Shown: positions 32,290 through 44,584 of the stretch, in pieces | How positions within the stretch are numbered: the stretch's first letter is position 1 | How the letters are laid out: each line of letters begins with the position of its first letter | NCBI GenBank assembly: GCA_010015655.1 | Contig: ML976711.1 | Coordinates: forward strand, 296,013 to 360,012 | DNA: 64,000 nt | Source: Bimuria novae-zelandiae CBS 107.79 | Lineage: Eukaryota; Ascomycota; Dothideomycetes; Pleosporales; Didymosphaeriaceae | Direction of reading: 5' to 3' | Notes under the pieces: generated by a model | Database searches by the model: none | Told to the model about the DNA's origin: nothing | The model's input: the letters and a program-made list of their open reading frames with translations, nothing else | Program-made: the position numbers and the translations under genes

Positions 32290-34505
32290 TATGTTTGTTG
32301 TTTGGGTCCTAGGGCTTGAGAATCCGGAAAAGGTGAGGAGCTGGATGAACGTGCGATTAGCGATTGAAAATGGACAGAGAGCGTTGATGGAGGCTGTGCG
32401 CAGGAAAGTTTGGCTGGTGATTCCGGTGTGAGGGTGTTCAATCAGAAAGCTGTGGTGAGCAGTAAACAGAACGCGTGTGGGAAACCGTTGAAAAGAACAG
32501 AGAGTTAGGGTGTCCAGGTGGGGCGTCTGGAGGGTGAAAATATATAGTGCTCAGATTCAACCTGCAGGTTTTGGAGGCCGACTGTCATTGTTCACATTTA
32601 GTGCAGGTTGATGTATCTATCATGGGTTGAGTCTCCGCGCAGAACGGTCGTGTATTGTGAAAAGCTTTATGTGCATTGTGGATGCAGAAGATAGGCGAAC
32701 TCGTGCACAGCGGCTGCAGAAGTTAGTTAGCAGATTTGAAATATCGGGCAAAAAAAAAAGCACTAGAAAGCAATAGAAAGCACTCAACGGTTGACTTTGG
32801 CTTTCATCACGCCTTCCTTCCCCCTGGTGATCAGCTGGATGGTATTCGAACATTTCAAGACTGAGAATGATGGGGCAAGGCACCTTACAGACTGGTCAAA
32901 AGGCTGGACGAGTCGTTATGCCCTAGCAGCGTATTCGCTTTAATAACTCGAAGGCTAACCACGATGTTCCGGAGTATGGCTCAGTCATGATGAATGACTT
33001 GGTTTATATGAGACTGGTGTAAGGGATGATCAACGTAGGGAAGCGTCTACAGGTAATTTAAGCCTCAAAAATTGCCATCAAACCTTCGTATTAAGATTGG
33101 ATTGAATTGTCGGGGAAGATCGCAGTGCAACCTGCGAACAGTTGATAACAAGCATTGCAGTACTTTGTCCGGCGCATGGGAAACCGACAATGGGCACAAA
33201 CAGACGACGGCGCCAAAGAGATTGATATGTTGATACAAGCTCAAGGGCGCATTGTTCTTTCTCTCCACAATCGAGCGGAATGACGCGTGTTCGTTGCGGG
33301 CGGCTGCATCCATCCCTGAAGAAAAGTGGGACTTGCAGGAACGATGACCTTTAACAGTCGATTGCATTTGCAACTCTATTCGAACTTCAACAGCGACATC
33401 TCGACTATTGTAGAGTTGCTGCACTTGTTACTAGTCGCTGCTCTCCTCGCTCAGAAGCGCGACGAGCCACCTGGTACCACGCAATACCCAAGCATCTCCG
33501 TCGCATGAGTTCCACCACCTGGCGTCGTGTCAGCAAAAGTAGCCACATGCCGACTATACGGTCAGCTTGAAGGTGCACGTAATGCGATCATCACGCTGCA
33601 ACATATCAGCATATGCGATCGCACCCGAAGCCGCCAGGGCCGCTCCGAGCCTTAAAACCACCTGAAGACGAGTAAGCTGAGACATACCACGCCGCGAACG
33701 CGGGCATGCAAAGTCTTACTGCCCCAGCTCTCTCGTTTAATGAACACAAACGTGGCTCAGACATTTCGCATGGCTCTACTCCACGACGTTGTCCCACGCT
33801 CGCATTCGTCTCAGCTGGTGCGAGCACCACATATATTGCCGTGTTACCAGCGCTTGCAATTCGCACCTGTCTCCACACCGACGGACGTTCCTAAGCAACT
33901 TCAAACATACGCGAGCACAAAAAAAGAGACCGAGGGGATTAGGTATGATTAGAGCGTTAATGACATGCAAGTAGTTACTGCGCACGCTTCAGATCGCGAA
34001 GTCCGGAGCGCACTCCGTGAGGCTGGACGCGAGAAATAGACCTGGGCTTTCCCACGTTTGCGCCAGCGCATCGGTCCGCAGACACGTGTGAATGAACTGT
34101 CGGAAACGATCTGAGACAAAGAGGTGATGAATAAGGATAAGCTTAATGGAGATTTGGGTGAGGGAAGCCCGCGTGGCGGTTCAGCGTGCGAGTTTAGCAT
34201 CCCAGTACACTTCCAACAGCCCCCCAAGAGATCTCCTCTGGTCCCCGAGGTCCTGCTGCTACAAATGCAATTGACAAATCCAAGCCGCGTTCTTGGCTAA
34301 GTGCAACTCCCGTCAGCCAGCCAAAAATTAGTCAAAGCTACGCCCATCTCTCGCGCGCGTCGGAACCCGCTTTGTTCCATGGTTTCTTAACCCTCCGTTG
34401 AAGAAAATCATCCAAGACCCCAGTTCTACAAGGCCTTCACAAGCTGACAGGACCCCTACATGCCTCTCAAGAGTCAAGGTTCAATAAGCACACACACGTG
34501 TCATA
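32290..34505. other. Non-coding region, 2.2 kb
   Basis: Upstream of the repeat-protein gene. Several 60-119 codon frames exist on both strands, but none shows motifs or codon structure that I trust. No LTR or inverted repeat recognised until the pogo element starts. Confidence 0.45.
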
Positions 34506-34585
34506 AGCTAGCGCATGGGGTTCCGAGACACCCGGGGATATGAGACACCGCGCAGAAATCCTCCACCCTTCAAAAAATCGCGATA
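34506..34585 (+). repeat. Left terminal inverted repeat
   Basis: Matches 36189-36251 in reverse complement, apart from a 17-bp insertion after 27 bp. Confidence 0.88.
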
Positions 34586-34607
34586 TCTCTACATCCACCC
34601 TACTAAA

Positions 34608-36173
34608 ATGGCCAACCGTGAGGCAGCAATTTAAGCAGCTATTAGTGATCTTAATGCTGGCATTTTTCCTAGTCAACGAGCTGCTGTAAAGGCATATAAN
34701 NNNNNNNNNNNNNNNNNNNNNNNNNNNNNNNNNNNNNNNNNNNNNNNNNNNNNNNNNNNNNNNNNNNNNNNNNNNNNNNNNNNNNNNNNNNNNNNNNNNN
34801 NNNNNNNNNNNNNNNNNNNNNNNNNNNNNNNNNNNNNNNNNNNNNNNNNNNNNNNNNNNNNNNNNNNNNNNNNNNNNNNNNNNNNNNNNNNNNNNNNNNN
34901 NNNNNNNNNNNNNNNNNNNNNNNNNNNNNNNNNNNNNNNNNNNNNNNNNNNNNNNNNNNNNNNNNNNNNNNNNNNNNNNNNNNNNNNNNNNNNNNNNNNN
35001 NNNNNNNNNNNNNNNNNNNNNNNNNNNNNNNNNNNNNNNNNNNNNNNNNNNNNNNNNNNNNNNNNNNNNNNNNNNNNNNNNNNNNNNNNNNNNNNNNNNN
35101 NNNNNNNNNNNNNNNNNNNNNNNNNNNNNNNNNNNNNNNNNNNNNNNNNNNNNNNNNNNNNNNNNNNNNNNNNNNNNNNNNNNNNNNNNNNNNNNNNNNN
35201 NNNNNNNNNNNNNNNNNNNNNNNNNNNNNNNNNNNNNNNNNNNNNNNAGAGCACCTGGTTTCTATTAATAATACCTAACTAGCTATACGCAACTTTAGAG
35301 AATAGCTAGATATTTAATATAATAGGGGCTAAGTGGCTACAACGCGTATTTCTGCCAGATACTACGCCCTTAGAGGATCGCTAGCGGATGCTAATATTGG
35401 ATGGCCACGGCAGCCATGTCGACCTGGATTTCCTGTGGATCTGCAAGCAGAATAAAGTCAGGCTTTTGTTTCTCCCTGCGCACTCCTCGCACGTTCTGCA
35501 GCCACTAGATCTCTCTGTTTTCTCAGTAGTGAAACGATTCTATCGCCAGCAGATCCACGAGTTATCACACCTAGATAATGCTGCGCCGGTTAAAAAGGAA
35601 CGTTTTATTATTGCCTACAACGCTGCTAGAGAGGCTGCGATTACTAAGAGAGTAATCCGCGCTAGATAGGCTATTACAGGCATCTACTTGTTAAATATTA
35701 AGCGGGTAGTTAACTTATCTTAAGTCGCTCGAAGGCCTGTTACCCCCCCTTACTAGAATTAGGCTTATCTCGCCAAGAGCTCTCTCTACACTCCCCATGG
35801 CCCTTAGGATCTGTTTATGGCTTAAAGGTAGCTTTACAGCGCTGAGAAATTAAGCTGCAAGATTCACTAACTATTTAAGAAAGCTAGTAAGGCAATTGCA
35901 ATAGCTAATATACGCTTAACAGCGCTAGAAGCAGAGAATAAAAGATTACAAAGTTAACTTAAGGCCCTTAAGCGTTTATAACCACGAAAGAAAGTTTACA
36001 TAGACCTAAATTAACGCTTTGCTAGCATAGATTAAATTATAATAGCAAAGTAGGCATCTGCTCTCCTAGAGCAACAAAACAGTAGTACTTCTGCAGAAAA
36101 GGACGCAGAAAAAGCTGCAGCAGAAATAGCAGCTAAAACTCTGCAATCTATGTGTAGCGAGTGGCAATTGTAA
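34608..36173 (+). pseudogene. Pogo-type DDE transposase, RIP-mutated and interrupted by an assembly gap
   Basis: ATG 34608 opens MANREAAI, a TAA where Gln is expected, then AAISDLNAGIFPSQRAA, the psq-type helix-turn-helix start of pogo transposases. N bases hide 34700-35247. After the gap, stops recur until about 35380, where the DDE core reads LILDGHGSHVD (35388 onward) and then LPAHSSHVLQPLDLSVF. A coiled, Ala/Glu-rich tail ends EWQL and TAA at 36173. Early stops are at former Gln and Trp codons. The middle of the DDE core is less damaged than the ends. Not functional as seen. Confidence 0.85.
34700..35247. other. Assembly gap (548 N)
   Basis: Unresolved bases inside the transposon. The apparent open frame across them is an artefact. 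Confidence 0.99.
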
Positions 36174-36188
36174 TTACGCTGAATGAAT

Positions 36189-36251
36189 TATCGCGATTTT
36201 TTGAAGGGTGGAGGATTTCTGCGCGGTGTCTCGGAACCCCATGCGCTAGCT
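36189..36251 (-). repeat. Right terminal inverted repeat
   Basis: 63 bp, ending CCCATGCGCTAGCT, followed by TA. Confidence 0.88.
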
Positions 36252-37801
36252 TACTGCCAACCTCGGGAGTCTGTCTCACAATAGCACGCACAGACATATT
36301 AATCTACGCAGCCAAAAACACACACACCCCGAAATACGCTCGCGATGACATTCCGCGACTTATCTAGGCAACCGTAGGCGCAATCTCGGTTGTTGGTAGG
36401 CTAGATCGCTCGAGAAGCACGTGAACGCAGAGAACCCATGGCTGTCGCGACCCAGGCTTCGAGACACAAGGCGTTAAGAAAAATCCCTCTGTTCGGCGTT
36501 GTGCGCGCGCAGAGTTTTCCTAAGAAGCTGCCTTTTCAACGCCATGTCGCAGACTTTTCTTTCGGCATTGTGCCTGCCCACTGCATGCAAGCCACGGCGG
36601 GTTCTTTCGCAACGGCGAAAATGGCGATCCACAGAATCCTTTCACTGCGCGCTTTGTTGACCAACAAAGCGCAGGCACGTTTTTAGCCTGCCAAAGAAAG
36701 CGTCCTCACCGCCTTGCATGGGTGGACCAAAGAGTTTTCTGATGGTGGCCTTGTTGGACGGTGGGTGAGCGGCGCTATCAGGACGGCCCGGCGCTTACGC
36801 TAACGCTATGACGGTCGGGGATGAACCCCAGGTTTCCTCGTCGATCTCAATTTGCAAGGGGTTGGGCCAATTGGGTTTTGAGCGCAAGTGAGAAAAGTGG
36901 AAAGGGGCCAATAGCATGGGTAAGGGCTAGACTGCGCGCAAATGAGCGTGGTCCGTGAGATGTGATAGGCGAACTGGGGACGATATTACGCGAACCAAGG
37001 ACTTGAAATGAGCAGTGTATTTCAAGACATCACGAACCACGTTAGAGGGTAGCAAGCTCTGCATCTTCGACGATTCATTTCTGCTAATGTCAGGCTGAAT
37101 GCAGTAGGTCGGAACCACGATTGCCGCATTGCTGGCCCCCATCATCGTACAGCCCGACGAAGGATCGCAATGGCCTCCTGATCCTCCTTTCCCCTACACA
37201 CATGCAAAATGCCACCCAAAATCCCCACCATCCACCACATGCAACGAACTAAACAAAACACAAAAAGGGGGTATCTCCAAACTCCAGCTCCACCAGAGAA
37301 GTAGGTAGTCAGAAGTAAAGGTGCCTCGCTCGGCGGCAGCGCATAAAAGAGCAGCAGCGGCAGCGTCCTGCGACCAGTGTTTTCCAACAGAATAATCAAA
37401 AAAGGGATCCCCGATCGCTCAGGGCGCAAAGAAGAACTAGAAATTACTTTCGCCGTGGGCAAAAAAGTAACCTTGTGACTCTCGAAGTAAAGGAGGTGGG
37501 TGGGTAGTGTAAATCCGGCGTCGTTCGTTGAAAATCGTAAAGCGAAGAAATTACAAGGTATCCGGAGTCGCCAAGTTCGAATGTATGGAGTCGAAGGGTA
37601 AAACGAGTGGATGTACTTGAAGAATAAGTACGGTGAAGGTAATCCTCATAACACGTAATGAACCGAACAGAGCGAGCGCGCTCAATGCAGGGCCCGGCGC
37701 TTCCAGTGGGTAACTGTAGATAGTGGGTATCATAGACGTGCACCAGTCGATGATGCGAGAAGCGGAAGGTAGTCGCAGAGAGTTTATTGCGCGCTGGGCG
37801 G
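36252..37801. other. Intergenic region, no convincing gene
   Basis: Normal composition. A plus-strand frame at 36438-36686 (82 codons) has no motifs. The right part is probably the 3' UTR of the GPI-protein gene. Confidence 0.45.
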
Positions 37802-38194
37802 TCAAAGTGCGAGGAAACCAAGGCCAACGGCGAAGATGGCGATGAGAGCGCCGTTGGCAGAGAGGCCGGAAGCAGCGCCGGAAAACTCGGTGGTGGTGGG
37901 CGCAGCAGGAGCGCCAGAAGAGGCACCAGAACCGGTGGGATAGGGCGCGGTGCTGTTGGCAGGCGCCGGGACAGCGTACGAGGCGGAGGCTGAAGAGGTG
38001 GCCTCGGACGAGGGCGCAATGGTGGTGGTCGAGTTGGCGACCTCGTAGGCGGGCGAGCTGGCCATGGTGACGGTATTGACCTTGTAGATGGTGCTGGTCA
38101 CGTAGACGGTGGCATCATAGGTGGAGGCGTCCTGGGCGAGGGCGAATGCGACAAGCGCAACGAGGAAGAGAACGATAGTCTGGAAGGAGCGCAT
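37802..38194 (-). CDS. Small Ser/Thr-rich GPI-anchored cell-wall or membrane protein (130 aa)
   Basis: Single exon from ATG 38194. Residues 1-20 are a signal peptide (MRSFQTIVLFLVALVAFALA, cleavage likely after ALA before QDAST). The middle is rich in Ser, Thr, Ala and Pro, with N-glycosylation sequons (NSTTT and NSTAP), and is probably heavily O-mannosylated. The C-terminus has a small-residue region (FSGAASG) and a terminal hydrophobic tail (ALIAIFAVGLGFLAL), the GPI transamidase signal. Expected at the plasma membrane or wall. No enzymatic domain. The 5' leader has a CAA repeat (plus-strand GTTGTT run, about 38262-38300). Confidence 0.88.
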   Translation of the reverse strand: MRSFQTIVLFLVALVAFALAQDASTYDATVYVTSTIYKVNTVTMASSPAYEVANSTTTIAPSSEATSSASASYAVPAPANSTAPYPTGSGASSGAPAAPTTTEFSGAASGLSANGALIAIFAVGLGFLAL

Positions 38195-39558
38195 TTTGTT
38201 GACAAAGGTTGCTATTCTGCTCTGGAGTCGAGAAGAGTGGTGCGCGAGGTTTGCGACTTGGTGTTGTTATTGTTGTTGTTGTTGCTGTTGCTGTTGCGGT
38301 CGGGCGCGACCAGGCAGTGAGCGACTGAGCGAGATGGATTGGTGCTTGCGCAAAGATGTTTGAAGGTAGCAATGAAGGATGTTGGTTGCAATGAGTGTGA
38401 TGGCGAGGCTGCCGGAGCTGGGAACCGTGGGTGTTTGTAAAGACTGACTTGGTTAGAAAACCTGGGCGTTTGAGGGAGAAACAACGGCGGACGGGCACTC
38501 GAGCTTTAATGAATGGCCGCAATCTCCCGTCTAATTTCGCTCCACGACCCCGGTCAGCGCTAGCCAACGCCAACCCTAGTCCGCCACACAATAGAACAAG
38601 GCCGTCAAAGGCCGTCAAAGGCGCCAGGCGTACGTCTTTGTGTGTCAAAGTCTGGCAGAAAGCCGCAGGCCGGCCAGGCTGACGGCGCTGAAATTTCCGT
38701 ATGACGGTCGCTCAACACCATCGGTCGCTATCGTGACGAACCCACCCGATGTTTTGCCATGCATTCCACTTTTGCCAGTGTTTCCCCCCCCCACCCACAG
38801 TCCACTTTTCTGCTCAGAACTCTCTGTTGCTGTGACGGGCACTGAAACGGCACGCCGTGCCGTGCACCTCTAGTCCGTGACACTGCGAAAAACCTGCCCC
38901 AGATCGCCATCTGTCGCCGACAAACCGCCTCTAACCAATCGAACGAGCGCGCCTTTGCTGAGTCGTGACAGCGTGTCTGCGCCTAAGTTCGTCGCGGTGT
39001 GACGTGTAGTGTCGCAGCACCCGTGCCGTCAGACGGTGAATGCCTCAGCCACTGGCCTCTCAACATTCGTTCCACACGCCCTATATCGTAAATCACACCA
39101 TGCGACAAATGGGAACTGCAAAGTCCCCTTGCAAACATACTCGAAAGGAGGAAGAATTCACTATCAAAGTTGCCTCATGATGTTCATTGGTTATAGTTCA
39201 ATCCTGGCCCTTATTGCGGCGCTCAACCCGTAGTCCACTTAGCGCGCCGACTTCATGAGTGCTGTGGAAGCGCTTCATGTGTCGACTTCTTCTATGCGAG
39301 GCCCCTGACGTGGTGGCCATTGTGATGACTATGATACAATTCAATTGGAATGTTCGTGTTGAGCTGGCTTCACATGCGCTATTGCAGCCCGTTGTCCACA
39401 ACTTCAGCCGGATCCCGATACTGATCGATACCACATAACGCCTGAGGAACACCAACATTGGGCATATGTATGATTACGAAAGAGGTAATTCATCTTGTCA
39501 TGGGAACAGAGACAACTCACGCAGTCACGACGGTCTGGCTGCGCCACGTGTGAGACGC
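38195..39558. other. Promoter and intergenic region, 1.36 kb
   Basis: Upstream of the GPI-protein gene and downstream of the next minus-strand gene. Contains the (GTT)n/(GCT)n tract near 38262-38300. No further gene seen. Confidence 0.5.
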
Positions 39559-40491
39559 TCAGTCGTGCTCTACGGCTTCTTGGCTCTCCCACAGCCGTCG
39601 ACATATTTCTTCCGCCTCGTTACCGACTCTGCCGTTGTCACTTTCAAAGCTTTGCCTGCCTTCGACATCCCCTTCCTCACGACTGTTGCGTCCGTTTTCA
39701 AAGCTGACTCGTGACCTGCGACTCGCGGAACCATCCGTTTCATCGTGGTAACTCGTGCTCAGGCTGTGGCTGCCGTGCACGTTGACGAATCCACTTGCGC
39801 TCGACGTCTTCGGCACGCGAGTCTTGCGTGGAGTCCCGGGTACCTGTTCAATCCGGACAATGGCCTCAACAAGCGGATTGCGATACCTTCGCACGACGTT
39901 GTATTCCACAGAAACGTGGTTGAACTGTTGCTGTAGACGCGGGTCGAGACGCCCCTCGCCATTGGTAGTGTAAGTCATGCCCGAGTAGAGCGCTGTGGGT
40001 CCACCTGTGCGCGGCAGGATGGAAGGGATCAGCTTTTGCGGTTCGATAGTGGAGGACGCCCGCTGAAGCAACAGCTTCTGCTGGGTTCGCGACGGAGGTA
40101 GGTCAGTGGGCGTGCTAGTGCCGGATCTCCGAGGAGTGCGCGTTGGCGTCTCTTCGTCTGCGACGTTCGGCATAGACTTGTTTCTCGTGAGATTCCCTGT
40201 GCTGCTGCCGGATGCTTGCGGGGCGTTTCGCGACGGCAAGAAGCTGCTGTTTGGCGTACCTGCCGAACCGTCCCCGTCGATGAAACGCGACACCAATTCT
40301 CGGCCGGGCGTGTCCACTAGCGTTGAGCCTGCGCTCTGACTCAGTTCGCGAGGCTCCTGGTGGTTTGATACGACGGTCGCAGCAACATTCGACATCTGCG
40401 TAGCTGCAGGATTGTAGTGAGAGCTGCGCTGCAACAACCGCGACGTGATCATGTCCGCGTCGGCTGGCCGTGAATGTGAGTGGTGGTGCGA

Positions 40492-40527
<36 letters not shown>

Positions 40528-41349
40528 GCCGCCGTCGCCGCCGTCGCCGCCGCCGTTCGGTTGGCGCGTTCGGTCTGGCAGGGCGCGCCCGGATATGCTC
40601 GAGGGCCCGGGAGCTTGCTGGCTGCCCGTTTCTGCGCGCGCTATGCCGCCCATCCGATCTCCCGGCCTGTCGGTGGTGGTGGTCGCTTTGTGCGGATCCA
40701 AGACTACCGAGTTGGAGCGCGTGTTCGAGCGGGTGGTGTTGGGTGACTGGGACGCGCTTTCCTCGGTCCAGCCGTCGTCCTGTCCTTCTTCGTCTGCTAC
40801 GTCGAAATGCACCGTCGGGTGCTCGTCGTCGTCCGACGAGGCTTCACGGCCCTTGCCCGGATTGATCAGGGAACGCTTCGGCGGGGCGATCTCGCTCTTG
40901 GACGACTTCAGCGCAGGCTTGAAACCGCCGCCCTCCCGCGGCAAGTGGCTGCTGGAGTGGTTCTTGCGTATGCCCGTGTTGCCGTGGCCGTGGCCGTGGC
41001 CGTGTTTGTTGCCGGCCCTCAAGATTGCGCCGGCGGAAGCATTGCGCTTGATGCCCGGGCGCGGGCTGCTGGGGGCCGAGGTCGAGTTGCTACTAGAGTG
41101 TACGCGGCGGTGGTGCTTGACGGCGTTTGCTTCGCTGGCGGCGGGCGCCTGAGCCAGCTTGTTCAGCTTGTTGAGATTCTTCCCAACCGAGTGATTGCGC
41201 GGCATGCGACTCCCGCCAACAACGTGCTGTCGCGGCTTGGCTTTGTGCTGTTGGGTTTCCGAGGGTGAATGTGACACCTGGGACGACGTGGAGGACTGGC
41301 GGGCCATTGGAGGAGACCGCCGTGGCTGAGCGTCTGCAGACGAAGCCAT
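39559..41349 (-). CDS. Disordered Ser/Thr-rich protein, probable TORC1-associated Tco89-like (596 aa)
   Basis: One exon, ATG 41349 (MASSADAQPRRSPP). The protein is almost all low-complexity: Ser/Thr/Pro/Asn-rich, a His-Gly run (KHGHGHGHGN), a Gly-Asp run, and 12 consecutive Ser from an AGC repeat (about 40493-40527). Short conserved-looking islands are NHSVGKNLNKLNKLAQ near residue 55, an acidic-aromatic EEGQDDGWTEESASQSPNTT near 190, and QFNHVSVEYNVVRRYRNPLV followed by EAIVRI near 475. The first two resemble fungal Tco89 proteins, vacuolar subunits of TOR complex 1. That family call is from memory of the pattern and moderate; gene reality is well supported. Confidence 0.75.
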
Positions 41350-42120
41350 GCTTACTTTTTGCAGCGTGGCCGCCGAGGGGGTCGACGTGCAGATGCGGAG
41401 TGAGGGAGAGGTAGCGAGTGGGCGCGCGGAGTAGGAACCCTCCCTTGTGAAGGCTGGGGCCCGGCTTCAGTAGCGGCCGTCTAGTGATTTACCCTCATGG
41501 TCCTGGGCCCTCTAAATTGTGAAGATGCGGGCGTATGCCACGTCGGATCCAATGACGGTCGGTAGTGATGCAAGTCGCAGCGATCAAATCACAAAGCGCA
41601 GGCGGTGAGCCGAGCCATCCCGAAACGGTTGACCGCGGCTAGTTCTGGAACGTCACTGCATCACAGTCACCGCACGTCGAGCGACACAACCTTGGAAACA
41701 TCAGTCTGCATGGTAGATATATTGCATTGCTAGACGGTGATGGGCCATCCCTCACTACCTGGGTGGCTGCCCGATGAGGATCCTCGCTCACCTCTCCCTT
41801 TGGATGCAGTCCAGTTGTCCCGAGGAACACTGGTAACATAGGTTCTCCTCGATTCCAGCTTCAGATGCTCGCCGATAAGTATACGTTACTTTGTCCGATA
41901 TCGTCACCCCTTCCTTCCGGGGTTTTAAGTATGCCTCTCTTCATCCTTCAAACTTCGTACTATATCACTGTTTCTGGTGGTATCCGACATAGTCCTAGTC
42001 GTCGCGTCGCTTTCCTCCGTCTCCTTTCTCTCGCTGCCCGTGTTCGCCATCTAGTCGTTCATCTCGTGAATATCCTCGTAGTCGTTCATCTTGTAAGACT
42101 GCTTGCTTCGAAAGAGCTGT
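41350..42120. other. Intergenic region, 770 bp
   Basis: Promoter of the Tco89-like gene and 3' region of the next gene. No feature recognised. Confidence 0.5.
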
Positions 42121-43275
42121 TCACTCCCTAATGTTGGCCTTCTGCGCAAGCTTCCTGAGCCGTCCCTTCACGCTGCGTTGCTTCTGTCTCGCCTTCTTCT
42201 GGGACAGCTCTCGGTACTCTGCGTTCATGCCATCGATGCAGCCAAAGGACGATACGGTGAGGATAGACTCTGCGCGCGATGAAGCAGGGCGCGACTTGTA
42301 CGATGGTGGTGGCATGCCGGAAAAGTAGGTCGGGGCACTCGAGCCGAAGCTGCCCATGGAGTCCTCTCGCGGCAAATGCCTAGCAGACAGCACTCCTGGA
42401 CGGACGGTGCGGTCCGAGAGTGGACCTTGACCCAACACAAGCTGCTCCATTTCGCGCTCAAGCTCTCGAAGCTGGATGCTAGACGGACTGTCGCGACGCA
42501 TCGGCAAGTCACATGCAGCCTTTGCAACGAACACAGCGGGTATAATGGCCGCTGCTGTGGAAGGGAGGACTTCCCCCATTCGAGTGTAGAGGAGAGGTGT
42601 GTGACCGGACTCCGTTTGATCATATGGCACCGTCAAGACTGGAGCCGACTCAGAGCGCTCTTGGACAGCCTCTTCGACGGTGTAGCGAGATTTCACCCGA
42701 CGAATCGTCGGAATGCGCACCTGCTTCTTCGCCTGGCGACAAAACGACTTCAATTGTTGGCTACGCGAGGTCGTCGGTCTCTCGCAGTCGGGCTGCTGGA
42801 CGATTGGAATTGCGTACTGCACCTTCACCTCATCTTTGGTGTTCGCTGGGTCGCCCTCCCTCCAGTAGGACAATCCGCCCATCAGGGGAGATGACGGCTT
42901 GCTCGCATCGAGCCAGGCATTCACATCGAGTAAGATGTCCGGGTTGGGTCGAGGTGGGCGCGGCGAGGCCTTGGGCTCCGCACGAACCGGGAAGTGCTGG
43001 AACCGTAGAGGAATCATTGGGACCGGCGGCACCGACTTGTCGTTTGCAGCCTGGCCGGAAGATGGCGCGGTTGATGGGCGCTGGGTTGTCGCTGCGGTCT
43101 TTGGGCGGTGTGTAGACATTTTTCTAATCATCTTGACGAGCTCTCCGCCTTCCTCGTCTTTTTGCGGCGTCTGGTTGAGAAGATGGCGAGTAAACCAATG
43201 CCTTGCTGGCTCTTCCTGCGCTGATTGCTCGCAGAGCTGTCCCGTCGCTAAGAAGTTATACGTATCCGTGGGCAT
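42121..43275 (-). CDS. Hypothetical basic protein (384 aa)
   Basis: The start at ATG 43275 (MPTDTYNFLATGQLCEQSA) is preferred because the 83 upstream codons are low-complexity and not protein-like. The chain has a short Trp-containing N-terminal segment (ARHWFTRHLLNQ), disordered Pro/Ser regions, a possible conserved stretch (DILLDVNAWLDASKPSSPL), and ends in a strongly basic helix (QKKARQKQRSVKGRLRKLA). No catalytic motif, signal peptide or membrane segment. I do not recognise a family; the composition suggests a fungus-specific regulatory or nuclear protein. Confidence 0.75.
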   Translation of the reverse strand: MPTDTYNFLATGQLCEQSAQEEPARHWFTRHLLNQTPQKDEEGGELVKMIRKMSTHRPKTAATTQRPSTAPSSGQAANDKSVPPVPMIPLRFQHFPVRAEPKASPRPPRPNPDILLDVNAWLDASKPSSPLMGGLSYWREGDPANTKDEVKVQYAIPIVQQPDCERPTTSRSQQLKSFCRQAKKQVRIPTIRRVKSRYTVEEAVQERSESAPVLTVPYDQTESGHTPLLYTRMGEVLPSTAAAIIPAVFVAKAACDLPMRRDSPSSIQLRELEREMEQLVLGQGPLSDRTVRPGVLSARHLPREDSMGSFGSSAPTYFSGMPPPSYKSRPASSRAESILTVSSFGCIDGMNAEYRELSQKKARQKQRSVKGRLRKLAQKANIRE

Positions 43276-44584
43276 GTCGGCGCTGGGATGCGAGGTAATC
43301 TGGATTGCGAATGTGCGATAATGCGTGTTGTGTGAAGTAGAGTGTATTTTAGGCGGCGGTACAATGGCGTGGAGAAAATTTGGTGAAGTGGTAGCTCTGT
43401 GAGAGTGAAGATGAGAGGATGGCGAAAGGTCCTGTGAGTGAAGCAACGGACGCAGCTTTCGGAAGGCACGAATCACTCGTAACGATTGTTTATGCCAGGA
43501 AGCTTCGTACACCCAGTTGCTCAATTAAGGGATCTCCCAACCCACGGAGCTTTCGACAGACGATGCGGTCTGCATGCTGGACATCTGTAAACCGGTTCTC
43601 TCTCAAAAATTTTCCGCGTGGTTGCGGTGCAGTTTCGCTCTGAACTTATAACTGACTAAAATTTAAACTCGATCACGGACGGAGTGACTATTCAACTCAC
43701 CTGTACAAGCCATTTGCGACCTTCAAGTAGTAAAAATACCATCTGGACTTGTGATGGTTCTGCAGCCTGGCAACAGCCAAGCAGTTGTTCGAACGAAACG
43801 GAGTATGCCGATACCTATGGTTACGGCTTAGGTATTATATCCAAAGAAGAACTAATGTTTCGTTCATAGAGCGGCACATGCGGTATCTTTGATGCGTTTG
43901 TGCTGCCGAATGTCATGCAGGCAGACCACAACTTCCAAGTCCGCTCCCTCAATGCCTATGCTCGAAAAGACCTATCGCTCAACCATGCGGTGGGAAAGTT
44001 AAGGACATTCCTCTTGAAAAGGGGTTAATTCGAGACCTACGGCATCTTGTGTTGCAAGGAAGTGCATGTCTTGCTCGCGGCGCTCAGGTATAAGGGCAAC
44101 TTCCTATGATCTCGCTCATCCAAGTACGGCGATGATATAGCGCGTGCTCCCTACGTAACCTTCTCGTAAGTTTGGTCACCATCCGGCTGCAGCATGTTTT
44201 ATGTCCCTTTGTGAACTAGAATTCCGCTGCCGCTGCCAAGTCAGTACAGAATTATATGGACCACGCGCCCGCCTTCCAAACTTGACTCCACCGTGAAAAG
44301 TCCCGATCCGCAATGGAGTTGCATGCGTAGAGGTACCTTCCCCACTGTGGCGGTGCCCTCCAACGCGCCTTCTGTCTTGCAGGTACGAATCGTACCGACT
44401 CAGCAAATCACATTGTCGCACTTCGACTCATCTTCCATCAATCCACGCTAGCCATAGCTAGTCCTCTAATCACCGTTCAGTGCAACTTACACCCAGGTAT
44501 AAAACTACTACAGGCTCGACTCGCACTTCTGGCGACAAACAGACGCCTAACAACGTGAGCAAAATACAAGCGCGATTATTGGCA
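43276..44584. other. Divergent promoter region
   Basis: 1.3 kb between two divergently transcribed genes. No additional gene supported. In-frame codons continue upstream of the ABC-F ATG to 44480 but contain no ATG, so a 5' exon there is possible but not shown. Confidence 0.5.

Larger units (their letters stand above)
34506..36251 (+). mobile_element. Pogo-like DNA transposon with TIRs and TA duplication
   Basis: Inverted repeats at 34506-34585 and 36189-36251 begin AGCTAGCGCATGGGGTTCC, flanked by TA on each side (34504-34505 and 36252-36253), the Tc1/mariner-pogo target. The right TIR is 63 bp; the left is 80 bp because of a 17-bp insertion (close to cggggatatgagacac) that repeats 'gagacacc'. 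The element is 1746 bp including 548 N. It carries a degenerate DDE transposase. Confidence 0.9.

Noticed and set aside
34673..35254. Open frame across the N bases
   Set aside because: Created by unresolved bases; not evidence of coding.
40445..41268. Long plus-strand frames opposite the Tco89-like gene
   Set aside because: They consist of Leu, Ala or Cys runs from the AGC repeat read in reverse; shadows of the minus-strand gene.
44480..44584. Longer N-terminus of the ABC-F protein
   Set aside because: The extension has no ATG; it would need a GTG start, which is not expected here. ATG 44585 is used.
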